Shown here piece after piece: positions 47,301 to 57,496 of a stretch of 64,000 nucleotides of DNA (position 1 is the first letter of the stretch; the number at the start of each line of letters is the position of its first letter). This DNA is from Scleromitrula shiraiana (lineage: Eukaryota; Ascomycota; Leotiomycetes; Helotiales; Sclerotiniaceae). A model generated the notes under the pieces. It did not search any database, was not told where the DNA came from, and saw nothing but the letters and a program-made list of their open reading frames with translations. A program made the translations under genes and the position numbers. The DNA lies in assembly GCA_028455995.1 (NCBI GenBank), contig JABELC010000004.1, positions 62,001 through 126,000 on the forward strand, in the 5' to 3' direction.

Positions 47301-48900
47301 AGAGCATAAGTCTACTGCAAAGATTGATGAGCTGAATCAGCAGGTTGAGCACAACAGACAGCAGGTTTGTACCCTCCAGCAGCAATTGAAAGACAAGGAA
47401 GAACATGTTCTCAAAGCTCAGGAACCGAAGAATAGTCAAGAACCTCCAGAGATGGTGAGTATTTTTCAACCAAATGTATTATTGCTTTCTAATTCTAAAC
47501 AGTCAAAGCAGAACAGGTCATTTGAAGAGCGCATACTTGCTCTTGAGAAGGCACTCACGGAACAGAACGCCGGACGCCTCGAGGAAATCAAAGTACGAGA
47601 GAAAGAAGATTCCAACAGACAGAATGAAGTTCAACCTGTTACTATCGACAGTGTATCGAAATCTGTGAGAGAAATGATTTCCAGTGGCTCAGCAGACTAT
47701 AAAAACTCCCAACTCTCCATTAAGGCACAGAAGTCTTCGGCTAGCGATCATAAGAAGTACGAAGAACTGAAGATGGGGCATGAAGACTTGCAGGATGCCT
47801 ACCAGAATCTCTATGGCGAAAACCAAGATCTCAAGAAGGCCATAAAGGATACCAAAGTCAAGAACAAGCAACTCACCGACGATCTTACTGACGAGTTCGA
47901 AGAATATAAGAATTTACAACATAGCACTCGCAGCGAAATTGAGAATAGGGATAATACTATCGTCGTCTTAAAGGACACCATCGTTGAGCTGAAAAAGACC
48001 GTCAAACACGAAAGAAAGATCGTTCAAGAACTCGTCAAGACTAAGAATCAGAAAATCCAAGTCCATTGTGATATTTATAATGATAGGGTCATTGTTCGAC
48101 AGGATAAGACCAACCCAAGAGTTGCTGTCGATATCTCAGAAGTTGAAGATGATGAAGATGATGAGGCTATCAAGGAGTCAATTCCAAAGGAAAATGTTCC
48201 AGAACCTACCCAAAGCACTCGTTACCCCTTTAGGATTCCAGATGAATTTGTCAAGGATTGTTTTGTTGATGAAACACCACCGACAATTCCATCTAAAAAG
48301 CGCATCGCAGACTCGAGTATCCCGGCTGATCTTCCCGAAATCAAGTTGAGTCCAATTCTTCTGGTCACTGAGATTGTTCCTGAAAACATGCCTGCACCTG
48401 TAATTCCTCCTACTACCGTTGGTTCTACTCAAACTGTGGAGGAAGCTTCTGTTGTAGTGGTTCAACCCACCGCTTCTACCCAAACTGTTGACGAGATTCC
48501 AGTCATGATGATCCAGCCGACAGCACAGCAGATCTCGAGATTCGGATTCGCTAATTTCCCTGTGCTTAATACCACCTCTGGAATTGCTCCGGCAGAGACC
48601 ACATCTGATTCCTCAAGATTTTCTCGTGCCCTTTCCATTGTTCTCATTTGGATCATGAGACTTCTCTTCCTCTGTGCCATTATGACATTAATCCTCTTCG
48701 CCGTTCTACTATTGGTTTTGGGTCTCGCATTTGCCTTTGATTGCTTAGGATTCTTCTCCTGGTTTCTAACCGAACCAGCACTCATGGCAATTCGGTGCCT
48801 GAACTTCATGACATCGCTCTTCACCGGTCCGGCAAATATGGTAATTTGGTTTCTAAACGACATGGTTGCATTCTGCCATGTTCGGAAAGGATGGTATTAG
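44320..48900 (+). CDS. Large coiled-coil protein with 30-aa repeats and C-terminal membrane helices
   Basis: Predicted join(44320..44419,44496..44582,44654..44797,44873..44953,45014..47454,47503..48900), 1416 aa. The N-terminal 140 residues are spread over four small exons. A Ser/Asp-rich region follows, then four near-identical 30-residue repeats (PSTNGTFSMADHGSTGNMDS ...) at 45967-46326. From about residue 700 to 1150 the sequence is long Glu/Lys/Gln-rich coiled coil (LQEKLKIQKEK, ELKKTVKHERK). Near the C-terminus are two hydrophobic stretches (SIVLIWIMRLLFLCAIMTLI and ILFAVLLLVLGLAFA), so it is probably a tail-anchored or hairpin membrane protein. The last, 48-nt intron is short and could be retained. 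Golgin or nuclear-envelope tether roles fit the architecture, but no family was recognised. Confidence 0.75.
45967..46326 (+). repeat. Four tandem 90-bp in-frame repeats
   Basis: Copies start at 45967, 46057, 46147 and 46237. Each is 90 bp and they differ by only a few bases: GTTGCT/GCTGAT/GCTGCT in the middle and GACC/GGCC near the end of the last copy. The near-identity implies recent expansion or ongoing homogenisation, with likely copy-number differences between strains. Confidence 0.95.
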
Positions 48901-49662
48901 ATTTTACCATCACAACCTCCACAGTGTGGTGTGCTCAGCTTTGCGGTGGACATCGCTGAACAACTCGATGTGAACGGGCTGTTCACAGCACCACCCTGTT
49001 TCTCCACCAATTTTGTACCTTTTCAGTTGCGTCGCTTATTGATAATGAGCCAACTATTGCCATTCTTGTTGCTTTCTTTGCAAGATGGCTCGATGCACTG
49101 AGTTCCGCGGCAAGCCTTACTATTCTGTGTGCTCTGAGAGAGAACAGTTTGGTCCCAGGCACCCCCTATATTTTTTACAGCATCATTAGTAAGTTCAGTC
49201 TAGTCTTTTTTCTTTTCCTCCTTTCAGATCACTCTGAATCGAACAATTACTGACTTTTTAGTCTTTTAGTGGACTAGCTATCCAGTTCCTCAACTCGCAG
49301 AAGTTCATTTCCAACCACGCACACAAGACTCCGTGGCTGGCTCCTGAACGTTCGCATGTCGACTAAGAGAACAGTCTTTCTCACATATTCTTTTGGACGA
49401 CATTGCCTCCTACAACGATTCTCCTTCAAGTTTCATCGTTTTTATCCATCAATGAAAGCTACATGACCTCAACATACACCATACAAAACGCAACGTGGCA
49501 TGGTCATTCTACACTATTATTCAAAGACCACTTGACACCATGCCAAAAGAGCTCGTCGGCTCACTATCCTGAGCAGAGACTATCTCTCGGCAATACTCAT
49601 TCCGACCAAAACCCCCCCAAAAAATTGCACTTTTCGTCCTTTGAACCACAAAACCTAGGACA
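48901..49662. other. 3' region of the coiled-coil gene
   Basis: Non-coding as far as can be seen. Intron-like GTAAGT ... TTTTTAG pairs (for example 49190-49261) suggest a spliced 3' UTR or an unrecognised short gene. No ORF is convincing. Confidence 0.4.
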
Positions 49663-50122
49663 TAACAACAACAACAACCATTAATCGACAACTCAAGTGA
49701 AGTTGACCAGGGATCATAATCATCGGCCTCGATGATAATAATGCTTGCGCAGTCTCGCCCTTTGGGCAAGACGGAAGTCGCAACTCTGCGAGGTGTCAGC
49801 TCCAATCATGGTCCAGTGCCATGTGCGGAACCCTCGGCAGGTCCCCACCCTACTTGTTTCGCTGAAAAATATAACACGAGTGGTGCCGGCGTGCACCCTC
49901 CCTTCGGGGACCAACGAGGTACTGCCCTTGCTCGTTTATTGACAGCGTTCCTCCCCTGAAGTCACAGGGGTAGTGAAGAAGATGTACCTGGCCAGGCCAA
50001 GGGCTTCGCAGGTGATCCTAACAGTAGGGTAATGGTTGATTTTCAGTTTGAGCGACTCCCTAGGTACCACGTCCGGGCTTGGGAGTCTCCGTGATTAATG
50101 TTTGTTTGTTGTTGTTGTTGTC
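49663..50122. other. GC-rich, hairpin-rich element with CAA/TTG inverted ends
   Basis: A roughly 400-bp GC-rich island in AT-rich surroundings. The left end carries a (CAA)n run followed by CATTAATC; the right end carries GATTAATG followed by TTTG and (TTG)n, so the termini form an inverted repeat. Inside are strong hairpins: CCCCTG/CAGGGG at about 49954-49972, GACTCCC/GGGAGTC at about 50054-50088, GTCTxGCCC/GGGCxAGAC at about 49752-49773 and CCCTTCGGGG at about 49910. There is no long ORF. It resembles a non-autonomous transposable element, a fragment of a non-LTR element leader, or a structured RNA gene; I could not match it to a known RNA. Confidence 0.5.
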
Positions 50123-51987
50123 TACTAATTTTTGTGGTGAGAAGGACGAGAACGTTGCGACATAAAAGCGGAATCGAGAGAGGTAGTTTTCGAGACGAGC
50201 GCGGTGCGGTATTTTTACGATTAGGATTGTTGTAGTTTGCTGTAGGATTTAGATACTCGATACGGATGCCAAAAAATCACGAAAAATCAGAAAACCCAAA
50301 AAAAATGGAAGATATACAAAAAAAAGATCAGAAAACGACAAAACCCGAAAAAAAAGTCGAAAAACAAAACCATCACCAAAAAACGTAAAAAGAAGAAACA
50401 CAAAAAAACGGGAGATAGCGAAGGATTTAGAAGCAAGAAGGCTTGGGATATTTGAGAAGGATAATACAAATTTGGGGGTCTCCCTTGGCACGGAGATCTC
50501 GAGATGGTGGCTTATTCTTCGGGGATATTTAGTAAGATCTGGGGACAGGAAGGTCGGGTATATGTGAGAAAGACATAAGAATAGTACTGCGTTGGTGGAT
50601 TGTCTTTCGAGGATGGGATTTAGGGAGTGGGGTGGATCGGTATATGTGAGGAGATCATCAGGAAGTCTGGGACACTGGTGGGCAGTGGATCTCAACACAA
50701 CTGGTGGTTTCCGAGGATGGGTTTTAGTGAATTTGGGCAGAGATTATGGATGGGTTAGTTATTGGTATATGTGAGGAAGTCATTAGACGTTTGGGGTCGA
50801 TTTTTAGGGTGGTCGATTTTACTACGACTGGTGGTTTCCGGGGAGGAATCAACTGACAGTAATGGATTGGAAGTATCGGAAAATTTGGACACTCCTGGTG
50901 GGGTTTGGATCTCAACACAACTGACTTTTTACAAATATTCGCTGATCGGGCACTGTTATCGAGGAACATGGGTGGAGGGAGTTAGATGGAGTGTTTTGGG
51001 AGATTGTGTTACGATTTCTTTTTTCCTAGGTTGCAGTTTCTCGGAAATGGTGAGCTCATGGACTAGCTTCATGAGGGCTCTGACTTCTTGTATATTTCTT
51101 TTCCAAAATTGTATCTATTTCCTAGGTCTGGGTTTATTGGGAATGGTAGGCTTATGGATCTTTCTTCCAGATTGGAATATGAGAAGATTGTACTCATCCA
51201 TAGGGGCCTTGACTTCTTGTTTTTACTGGTAAATAGCTTTATAGAAAATTATAAATGGAACATCTGTTTCACCAAACTTATGACGTATCTTGCTTGTTGT
51301 GACTGTGGCTTTTCTCTTGATATGGTGATACCACATCGATGACACGAGCTGTTCTGAATGTCCGTTCGCCAGATATACAATCATACATTTATATCTAGAG
51401 TATCTGTATTTAATATAGACAATCAAGATAAATTAGCAAAAGAACTCTTCATTATCTGTAGGTTAACTAAATATTCAAATACGTATTACTCAAAAGATGC
51501 TGGAATATTTATATTTTGCATATACATTCAGGATTACACTGGCCTGATAATCTATCATGGCAGGAGCCAAACTATATAACAGCAAATATCAAGACCAGCC
51601 AAAGGTTATGCAGATCATACCACAGTTCATCTAAGTCATGAAGCATTATGGAATATATATTAGATTAAATAACTAGTTGCACTGAGATAGCAATTCAGTT
51701 AAAATTTCATCCATCTAAAAGTCAGCACCCAACCGATTTCCATCCCAGTCTACTCAGTAATCTAGCATTTGCCTTAAGTTTCCGCCGCAGATCATCGCCA
51801 ATTATTTGCCCACAGAGATAGATATCCATGTGTAACTCGCCAAGTAAAACACAAACACCAAGTCCCCAATTGGTCATCATGCACCCAACATGCAAATAGC
51901 ACGGGATGGTGAAACACTCTCCGTCTTCTGTGCTATCTTCAATCTCTTTATTTGTTCCATTCCAATCAACCACGTCCAAATCATAAC
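50123..51987. other. Spacer with degenerate tandem repeats
   Basis: No supported gene apart from the possible tail at 51722-51987 of the next gene. 50250-50420 is A-rich on the plus strand. 50500-51240 consists of diverged repeats, listed separately. 51240-51720 is AT-rich. Confidence 0.5.
50500..51240. repeat. Degenerate tandem repeats (~80-130 bp period)
   Basis: Phrases recur in order with drift. GGTATATGTGAG occurs at about 50558, 50640 and 50764. CGAGGATGGG(A/T)TTT occurs at about 50610 and 50711. GATCTCAACACAACTG occurs at about 50688 and 50910. GAAATGGT-GGCTxATGGA and GGGCxxTGACTTCTTGT each occur twice between 51045 and 51225. It is probably an old satellite or decayed array; no coding frame survives. 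Confidence 0.6.
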
Positions 51988-52905
51988 CTACTCCGAGGAG
52001 TCTGTTATTTCGATAGCATCCTTCTGCTGCTGTAGCGTAACCTTTGCCTTCGACTTCCACTGCAATTTTAATTTTGGGTCCGACATCGATTGCCCTTTTC
52101 CATTCTCTAATCTCCTCTTTTTACGTGCTGGTTCTGTCATCAAAGTTGGCATTGACGGTGGTGTTGGTTCAGGAAGATTTAATCTGTCCCAAAATTCCCT
52201 AATCGTATATCTTGGTTCATCACCATCTTCATTCTGCTTTCTCGAAAATGCACCACCCCCCTCTCCGCCGCTCTCGAGTTGCATCTTGACACCATTACGA
52301 ACTTCCTCTTGTATTTGAGCATACTTTCTTGCACCATCTGTGTGTGGGTTGTTAAAAACTCGGTACTTCATGTTGTTCAGGTACATCTTTTTGGCTTGGG
52401 ATTCCATTGCGGTTTTTAAGAGGGAGACATCTAGATGATCGAGTTTGAATGAGTCTGCGGGATTGTTTCATTGCGTTAGTACGGTTTAAACTTCAATTTC
52501 GTGTTGGGTGATATGAAAACTGGAGGTTATAATGCAAGAGATGCAAGATATATTCAATGCAAGATACAAACGAAGCTTAAGTTGAATCTGAAGATATATA
52601 TATGACTTACTGTTCTCAGGATCAAACTGTTCGAGAACCGTCTTCATCAAATTGGTTACATAAGATACTCTGAACTTATATGCACCATCAGTTGCGTCCT
52701 CTTCTATTTTCCTAAACCATGTATCGAACTGTTCGAGTATCGCGATATGCTTTGCGCGAAATAAGGCCTTCTGCTCAGCGAAGAACCTTTCCGCTTCAAT
52801 CTCCAATTCGTCTAAAATAGCATTCTGACCCTCTGTTTCCGTTGCAGCTGACATTGTTGTTCCCGTTGTCGATGATGCTGCACTTTTTGCTGCTAATTCT
52901 GACAT
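51988..52905 (-). CDS. Hypothetical protein with possible out-of-frame C-terminal extension
   Basis: Predicted complement(join(51988..52454,52611..52905)), 253 aa, with GTAAGT donor and CGCAG acceptor in frame. The N-terminal half is helical and charged (ELEIEAERFFAEQKALFRAK, DTWFRKIEEDATDGAYKFRV). The C-terminal half holds YTIREFWDRLNLPEPTPPSM and a basic ARKKRRLENGKG motif that could be nuclear. It stops at TAG (ITDSSE). An open, coding-like frame shifted by one base continues from there to 51722 (GYDLDVVDWNGTNKEIED ... LGWKSVGC), so an indel may have truncated this allele. No family was recognised. Confidence 0.6.
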
Positions 52906-53906
52906 TGTGAGATTCTTTTTTGGTGAAGTCTTTTTGGATGTATTGTTTTAGTATTGATGAATGAGAAAGTTGTAAAAAATTCGCAGAGTTTCCAAACATT
53001 TGAAGTTGATGTTGGCGAGGGAAAGAGATACTCAGCCATTGCCAGAACATTGTAATTCTGATAGGTAGGGAAATCTTCAAACATGAACAATTTAAATGTC
53101 GTTGATTAAAGTATATTCAAACTTATTCGTCGAACGATTTTGTCTTTTGTATTTTACTTTCATCTCTTCCAATAAAAGTACTAATAAGTTCCAAGGTTGG
53201 AGGTTCCCATCGCAACCAAAAAGAGGATAAAGTCAACATCAAAATCTCAAGTTCAAGGAACCACAACAATGAAAATATTTGATTGTCCCAGATTCACTTA
53301 AGAAATATAGGAAAATGTTAAGATTCGAGATGTTCCTAGATTTTCTTTCAAATATTATGACTTCTTGTTTGCATGTTCCTGTCTAGGTATGTAGTGTAAC
53401 TTCAATAGATGGAGCAACGGTCATCTCACCACCCAATTTATTTTGAATGATCTACCTAGGTAGTTACAGTTGATATATGCATGAATGATGCACATTATCA
53501 AAATTAGTGAAACAATTTGGTTTAACTCCTTCCCATCATCTTATCAACATTTGAATGACTAAAATATTCTCAAATGAAGATGGATTTTCTTCAATAAATC
53601 GACCGCTTTGGTTTTGGGTGATGAATATCATTCAATATAATCCATTTCTCCATGTTTGATGAAAATATATATATTGAAGCATTTTCTTGAAGATATGTCT
53701 GTCTGAAATACGGACATTAAAACCTCTTTTACGCCGATCCCTTCTGAATTCTTTGTATAAGAGCAAGGTATTCAACTCGATTGAAATGTCATATTATGTA
53801 TGATCGTTTCTTTGCTGAATGGATATTCAAAGCTTGAACAATCTTTTTTGACGGCTATCTACCCAGAATGTTCTGTAATAGCTCATTCACCATACCAATT
53901 GAAACA
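52906..53906. other. AT-rich spacer
   Basis: One kb of AT-rich sequence upstream of the minus-strand gene ending at 51988 and downstream of the next minus-strand ORF. No coding signal was seen. Confidence 0.5.
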
Positions 53907-54416
53907 TTATAAAGATGTATCTTGCGATAAAAATTGAAAATAATAATGATGAAGATTATCCAAATCCACCGTCATATTCGCAACAAAATCGCACCTAACA
54001 CCAGCCCTCACCTCCTTCTCACTGAGCCGTCGAACCCTCGCTTTCTTCGGTGGTCCCCCGTTCCTACGCTCCTCAATCATTCTCCCCCTTTCCTTCCAGA
54101 AATTATCCAGAAGCAATTTTCTTCTTCTATATCTTATTTTATGTCCTCTCCTACTTGCTTCTTCGTGCGATTTGACCACCACTGATCTGTAATAAGCATT
54201 GGGTAGTGTATTCAGAAAAGTGTTTTGCTTTCGTTGTTTCCGGTACAAGTCGATATATTGAGGCATATCATCTTCTGTTAAGACAGGCCATAACCATGAA
54301 TATATATGCTTCACGAGGTTAAATATGCACAATGCAACGATATTTGCAAAGACGATCGGATAAATACAACCATATAGCAATGAATCGACATTGAAGGTAA
54401 GAATGGATGTGTCCAT
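53907..54416 (-). CDS. Small hypothetical single-pass membrane protein
   Basis: Single exon, 169 aa, true ATG start (MDTSILTFNVDSLLYGCIYP). One hydrophobic segment lies near residues 12-40 (IYPIVFANIVALCIFNLV). The remainder is strongly basic and hydrophilic (RGHKIRYRRRKLLLDNFWKE, PPKKARVRRLSEKEVR). Charge distribution suggests the basic domain faces the cytosol. No family was recognised. The next ORF downstream on the plus strand also encodes a small membrane protein, but they share no visible sequence. Confidence 0.5.
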   Translation of the reverse strand: MDTSILTFNVDSLLYGCIYPIVFANIVALCIFNLVKHIYSWLWPVLTEDDMPQYIDLYRKQRKQNTFLNTLPNAYYRSVVVKSHEEASRRGHKIRYRRRKLLLDNFWKERGRMIEERRNGGPPKKARVRRLSEKEVRAGVRCDFVANMTVDLDNLHHYYFQFLSQDTSL

Positions 54417-54845
54417 CGCGTCGATATCTTATTCCAAAGTATATGAAGATAGAGAGAGATTTTCCTGTTTATATTGGCTGAGGATGGTGGAGCTGAGATT
54501 TGGGACTTATTATTTGTGGTTGACAATTATGAAAGAATAATTACACCCTGAGTATGTGGGATTCATACATAAGGATTTGTATTAGTTCCTTTCTAGCATA
54601 TGTCCAAAACCTGGAAGTGATGCCAGAAGCCGAAAGTTAAACTCGCTACCGGATCTTAGCCGATGTACTACTACTCGCTAATCAATACCCGACACTAATA
54701 GCCAACACAACCCTCCGAGCCCTCCGCGCCTTTCTCTTTCCTCTGCAATGATAAATTAAACCAGAACAACTAATACTGCTCTTTCATCTGCAGACAATCA
54801 TTTCCCCCAATACGTACCATTGACAAAAGAAAAACGAAAAAAAAA

Positions 54846-55199
54846 ATGAGTCTCTCCTCAGAATCGATCCAATAGCTCTATTCCATCGCCAACAAAGAAA
54901 ATCTTACCCTTTCGACTATCGCAAAAGAAGCGGCACAACTGGCAGTATGCTACGAAAAGACATTAGCACCAAACCTAAATAACCCCTCATTCGCACAAAG
55001 AGAGACTTTCTGGTCTCCTCCTATGCTGGATATAGTTGCTGTATTCTATGTTTTGTGGATTTTGATATATATAGCGTTGTTTTTGGCAATTCTAGTTTTT
55101 ATTAGTTTCCTTGTGTTTTTCCTCATTGATACATTCAGAGGCGATCACCATTTTCACTCCGAGAATTCTAGAATTCAAGAAAATAAGCTAGGAGAATAA
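54846..55199 (+). pseudogene. Small membrane-protein gene interrupted by TAG at codon 10
   Basis: From the ATG at 54846 the frame reads MSLSSESIQ, meets TAG at 54873-54875, then stays open for 107 more codons to TAA at 55197-55199. The continuation is protein-like: LYSIANKENLTLSTIAKEAA, then a long hydrophobic block (VAVFYVLWILIYIALFLAIL ... FLVFFLI) and a polar tail. The stop context is CAA TAG C, which shares its first bases with a known leaky-stop context. Either this allele has a nonsense mutation, translation reads through, or the true start is elsewhere. The next in-frame ATG after the stop is more than 50 codons on. Confidence 0.5.
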
Positions 55200-56089
55200 T
55201 CACCGAAGAAAACGAATCGCGCAATTTGGATGAGTTGGTTGGGCTCAATGAATTTCCAAGATATTCTTTTGAATACTAGTATTAGTTCAATCAATACACA
55301 CAGCAGTTTATTCGAATTCGGGTGGTTAATTCATGAACGAGCAGGCTTGAAGATGGGAGCTGGAAGGAAGAGTAATTTGCAAATGATGCCATGAGACTAG
55401 AGAGTTACTTACGGGTCTTTTCTATCATGTATCGTATACAACGTTTTGTTTGATGGCAAATATCAAATACCAAATACTTTTTATACCTCAGATTTCTACA
55501 TAGAAACCTGTACAAGTCTACGATTGTCCCTTATCTTACAATATTCAGACCATCAAAATGCATCTAGAAAGTTCCGTTTAGTAATAATAATGGTGTGAGT
55601 TTGAAGTACTTGTGGTACTTATCAACATGCTATAAAATCACCAATATTAATCCCAAAATCTATCACATAGAGAATTCCAAACTAATCTCCCGATGAAATC
55701 TGCTAATTCGAATTGCATTCCTATTCAATTGATGCATTGCTCCAAACATATTATCTTATTTTTATACTGAGGCCAGAATAGGATAAATAGGGTGAAGTTT
55801 GGAGGACGAGACAGGAAAGGTGTGGTAGTATTTCAAACCGATTAGCAGCTTCAAGGATAGGGACAGCAACCATAGAATACAAAGAATAGACAATTAGATT
55901 ATATTTGGTAGATATTAATCATTAGATACAGAGTAATTAACCTTCATAGGATATGATAAGGGAAATGTGGCCCAATTATTCCAATGTCATTACCAATTCA
56001 AATCCTCCAAGTGAAAGTAAAGACAAGAAAAGAAAAGCCCAATTTGCCACCCTCTAATCATTGTCTTCAATATCAACCGTCACGATATT
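55200..56089. other. AT-rich spacer
   Basis: No gene-like ORF or clear element. Confidence 0.5.
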
Positions 56090-56431
56090 CTAGATTCTCA
56101 GTTGGAGCCCAAAATCTAGTACTAGATCATTCATGACACCAGCATTGCCACCATCATCCAAACTCATAGTTCCCATCATCTCAGCCAGAGCAAGATCTGT
56201 TCTCTTGTTTAACTTCTTAGCCCGTCTCAATGCCTTCTGCGCCTGCCTTGTTCCCATGTGTGCCTTTTTTGGCCCCGACTTGATTATTATGGCTCTTGTT
56301 CTCGAGATATAACGGATTCGAATTTTTTGTGTGAACCTTGGCCTCGGACCGTAAGATTGACTTCGATTATGGACAGCGCCTGCTGCAGGTGTAGATCGAG
56401 AAATCGTATTTGGGTTCCTCTGTGCCATCAT
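56090..56431 (-). CDS. Small basic hypothetical protein
   Basis: Single exon, 113 aa, starting at adjacent ATGs (56431 and 56428). Rich in Arg/Lys (PRPRFTQKIRIRYISRTRAI, ALRRAKKLNKRTDLAL) with a short acidic/Gly segment before the end. No recognised family. The basic patch could bind nucleic acid or act as a nuclear signal, by inference. Codon composition and good start context make it more credible than other ORFs of this size nearby. Confidence 0.42.
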   Translation of the reverse strand: MMAQRNPNTISRSTPAAGAVHNRSQSYGPRPRFTQKIRIRYISRTRAIIIKSGPKKAHMGTRQAQKALRRAKKLNKRTDLALAEMMGTMSLDDGGNAGVMNDLVLDFGLQLRI

Positions 56432-57017
56432 GGCTCGATGTTCGGTTGGTGTCCTTGAAAAAAGTGTTTATTGTTCAAGATGTAGTTGTTCAATTGATAA
56501 GTTGAGGATGGTGAAGGGGGCGCTTAAGTTTGTGTTCTGACAGCGTGGATGACGTATATATAAATTTAGAAAAAAAAAAGTGGGAGATGTATTGTACGAG
56601 ATGTATTTGCTATTATGATTGAACATCTGAATTCTAGATAGATATTTAAATGAATTTCAATCAAAACGTATTTCAATGTTTCTGTTCTAAACAAACGTTT
56701 TTTTTAAAAAAAAAAAGATATTTGAACATCTATAGTTCCAACAGACATTAGAAGATGAATTAGCTCAAGGAGGTGGACTGAATCGCTAGCCCCTCAATAG
56801 CTCAAGATCTAATCTAATCTAATCAAATCAATCTACCCCACCAAAATCTTCAATTATCCATGTAGCAAAAAAATTAAATTTCCATCCCTTCTCGACTTGA
56901 TTGTAACCTCATACCACCCACATCTACACCTCTACGTCTGCCACTTCCCATATCTTCATCGCCGCAATACCAATACCACCAAAAACAATCGCGACGTGTA
57001 TGCGCACGTAACTCAAG
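56432..57017. promoter_or_regulatory. Divergent spacer upstream of TRM112
   Basis: About 590 bp between the small basic gene (minus) and TRM112 (plus). AT-rich, with A and T runs near 56570 and 56700, and CA-rich sequence just before the TRM112 start. It probably contains both promoters. Confidence 0.4.
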
Positions 57018-57496
57018 ATGAAAATCCTTACCCTCAACTTCCTCAGTTGCGCAGTGAAAACCTGCAAATCAAACAGTGCATCATTCCCACTTCACCCCAA
57101 AGAATGCAGCTTGGTCGCGAACGATATACCGATCAACCAAGATTTATTGGTTAATATTTTGCCACGGATAGATTGGGCTGCGTTGATTGTTATCGCTACT
57201 GAGGTATTTATTCCTTGATTCTGTTCTCTTCTCTCTGCCTCATACCCCTCAGTAAAGGCAGTAAACAATAAAAGAAGATAATAACTGACGTTGGATAGCT
57301 CTCCCTGCCAACTCTTCCTCCCACCCCACCGACACCCGAAGCGCTCCTCGCCGACGAAAAAATGATGCAAGAATTACACACATTACTCATAGAAACGGAG
57401 ATTGAGGAAGGAAGCTTGGTTTGCGGGAACTGTGGACATGAGTATCGGGTTAAGGAAGGAATTGGAAATTTCTTGCTACCGGGTCATTTGGTTTAG
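57018..57496 (+). CDS. TRM112: Methyltransferase activator Trm112
   Basis: Predicted join(57018..57203,57299..57496), 127 aa, with a GTATTT donor and GATAG acceptor, phase 0. MKILTLNFLSCAVKTC opens the protein as in yeast Trm112 (MKFLTTNFVKCSVKAC). The C-terminal zinc-binding half has CGNCGHEYRVKEGI and the family's terminal NFLLPGHLV. Trm112 is the shared partner that stabilises Trm9, Trm11, Mtq2 and Bud23, enzymes that methylate tRNA, the release factor eRF1 and 18S rRNA. The N-terminal zinc ligands usually include two Cys in this first block, and both are present. Expected length is about 125-135 aa. Confidence 0.93.

Noticed and set aside
49700..50110. U1, U3, SRP, RNase P or RNase MRP RNA
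   Set aside because: Short resemblances such as TACCTGG and GTCAGCTCC were found, but none had the required flanking conserved motifs in order.
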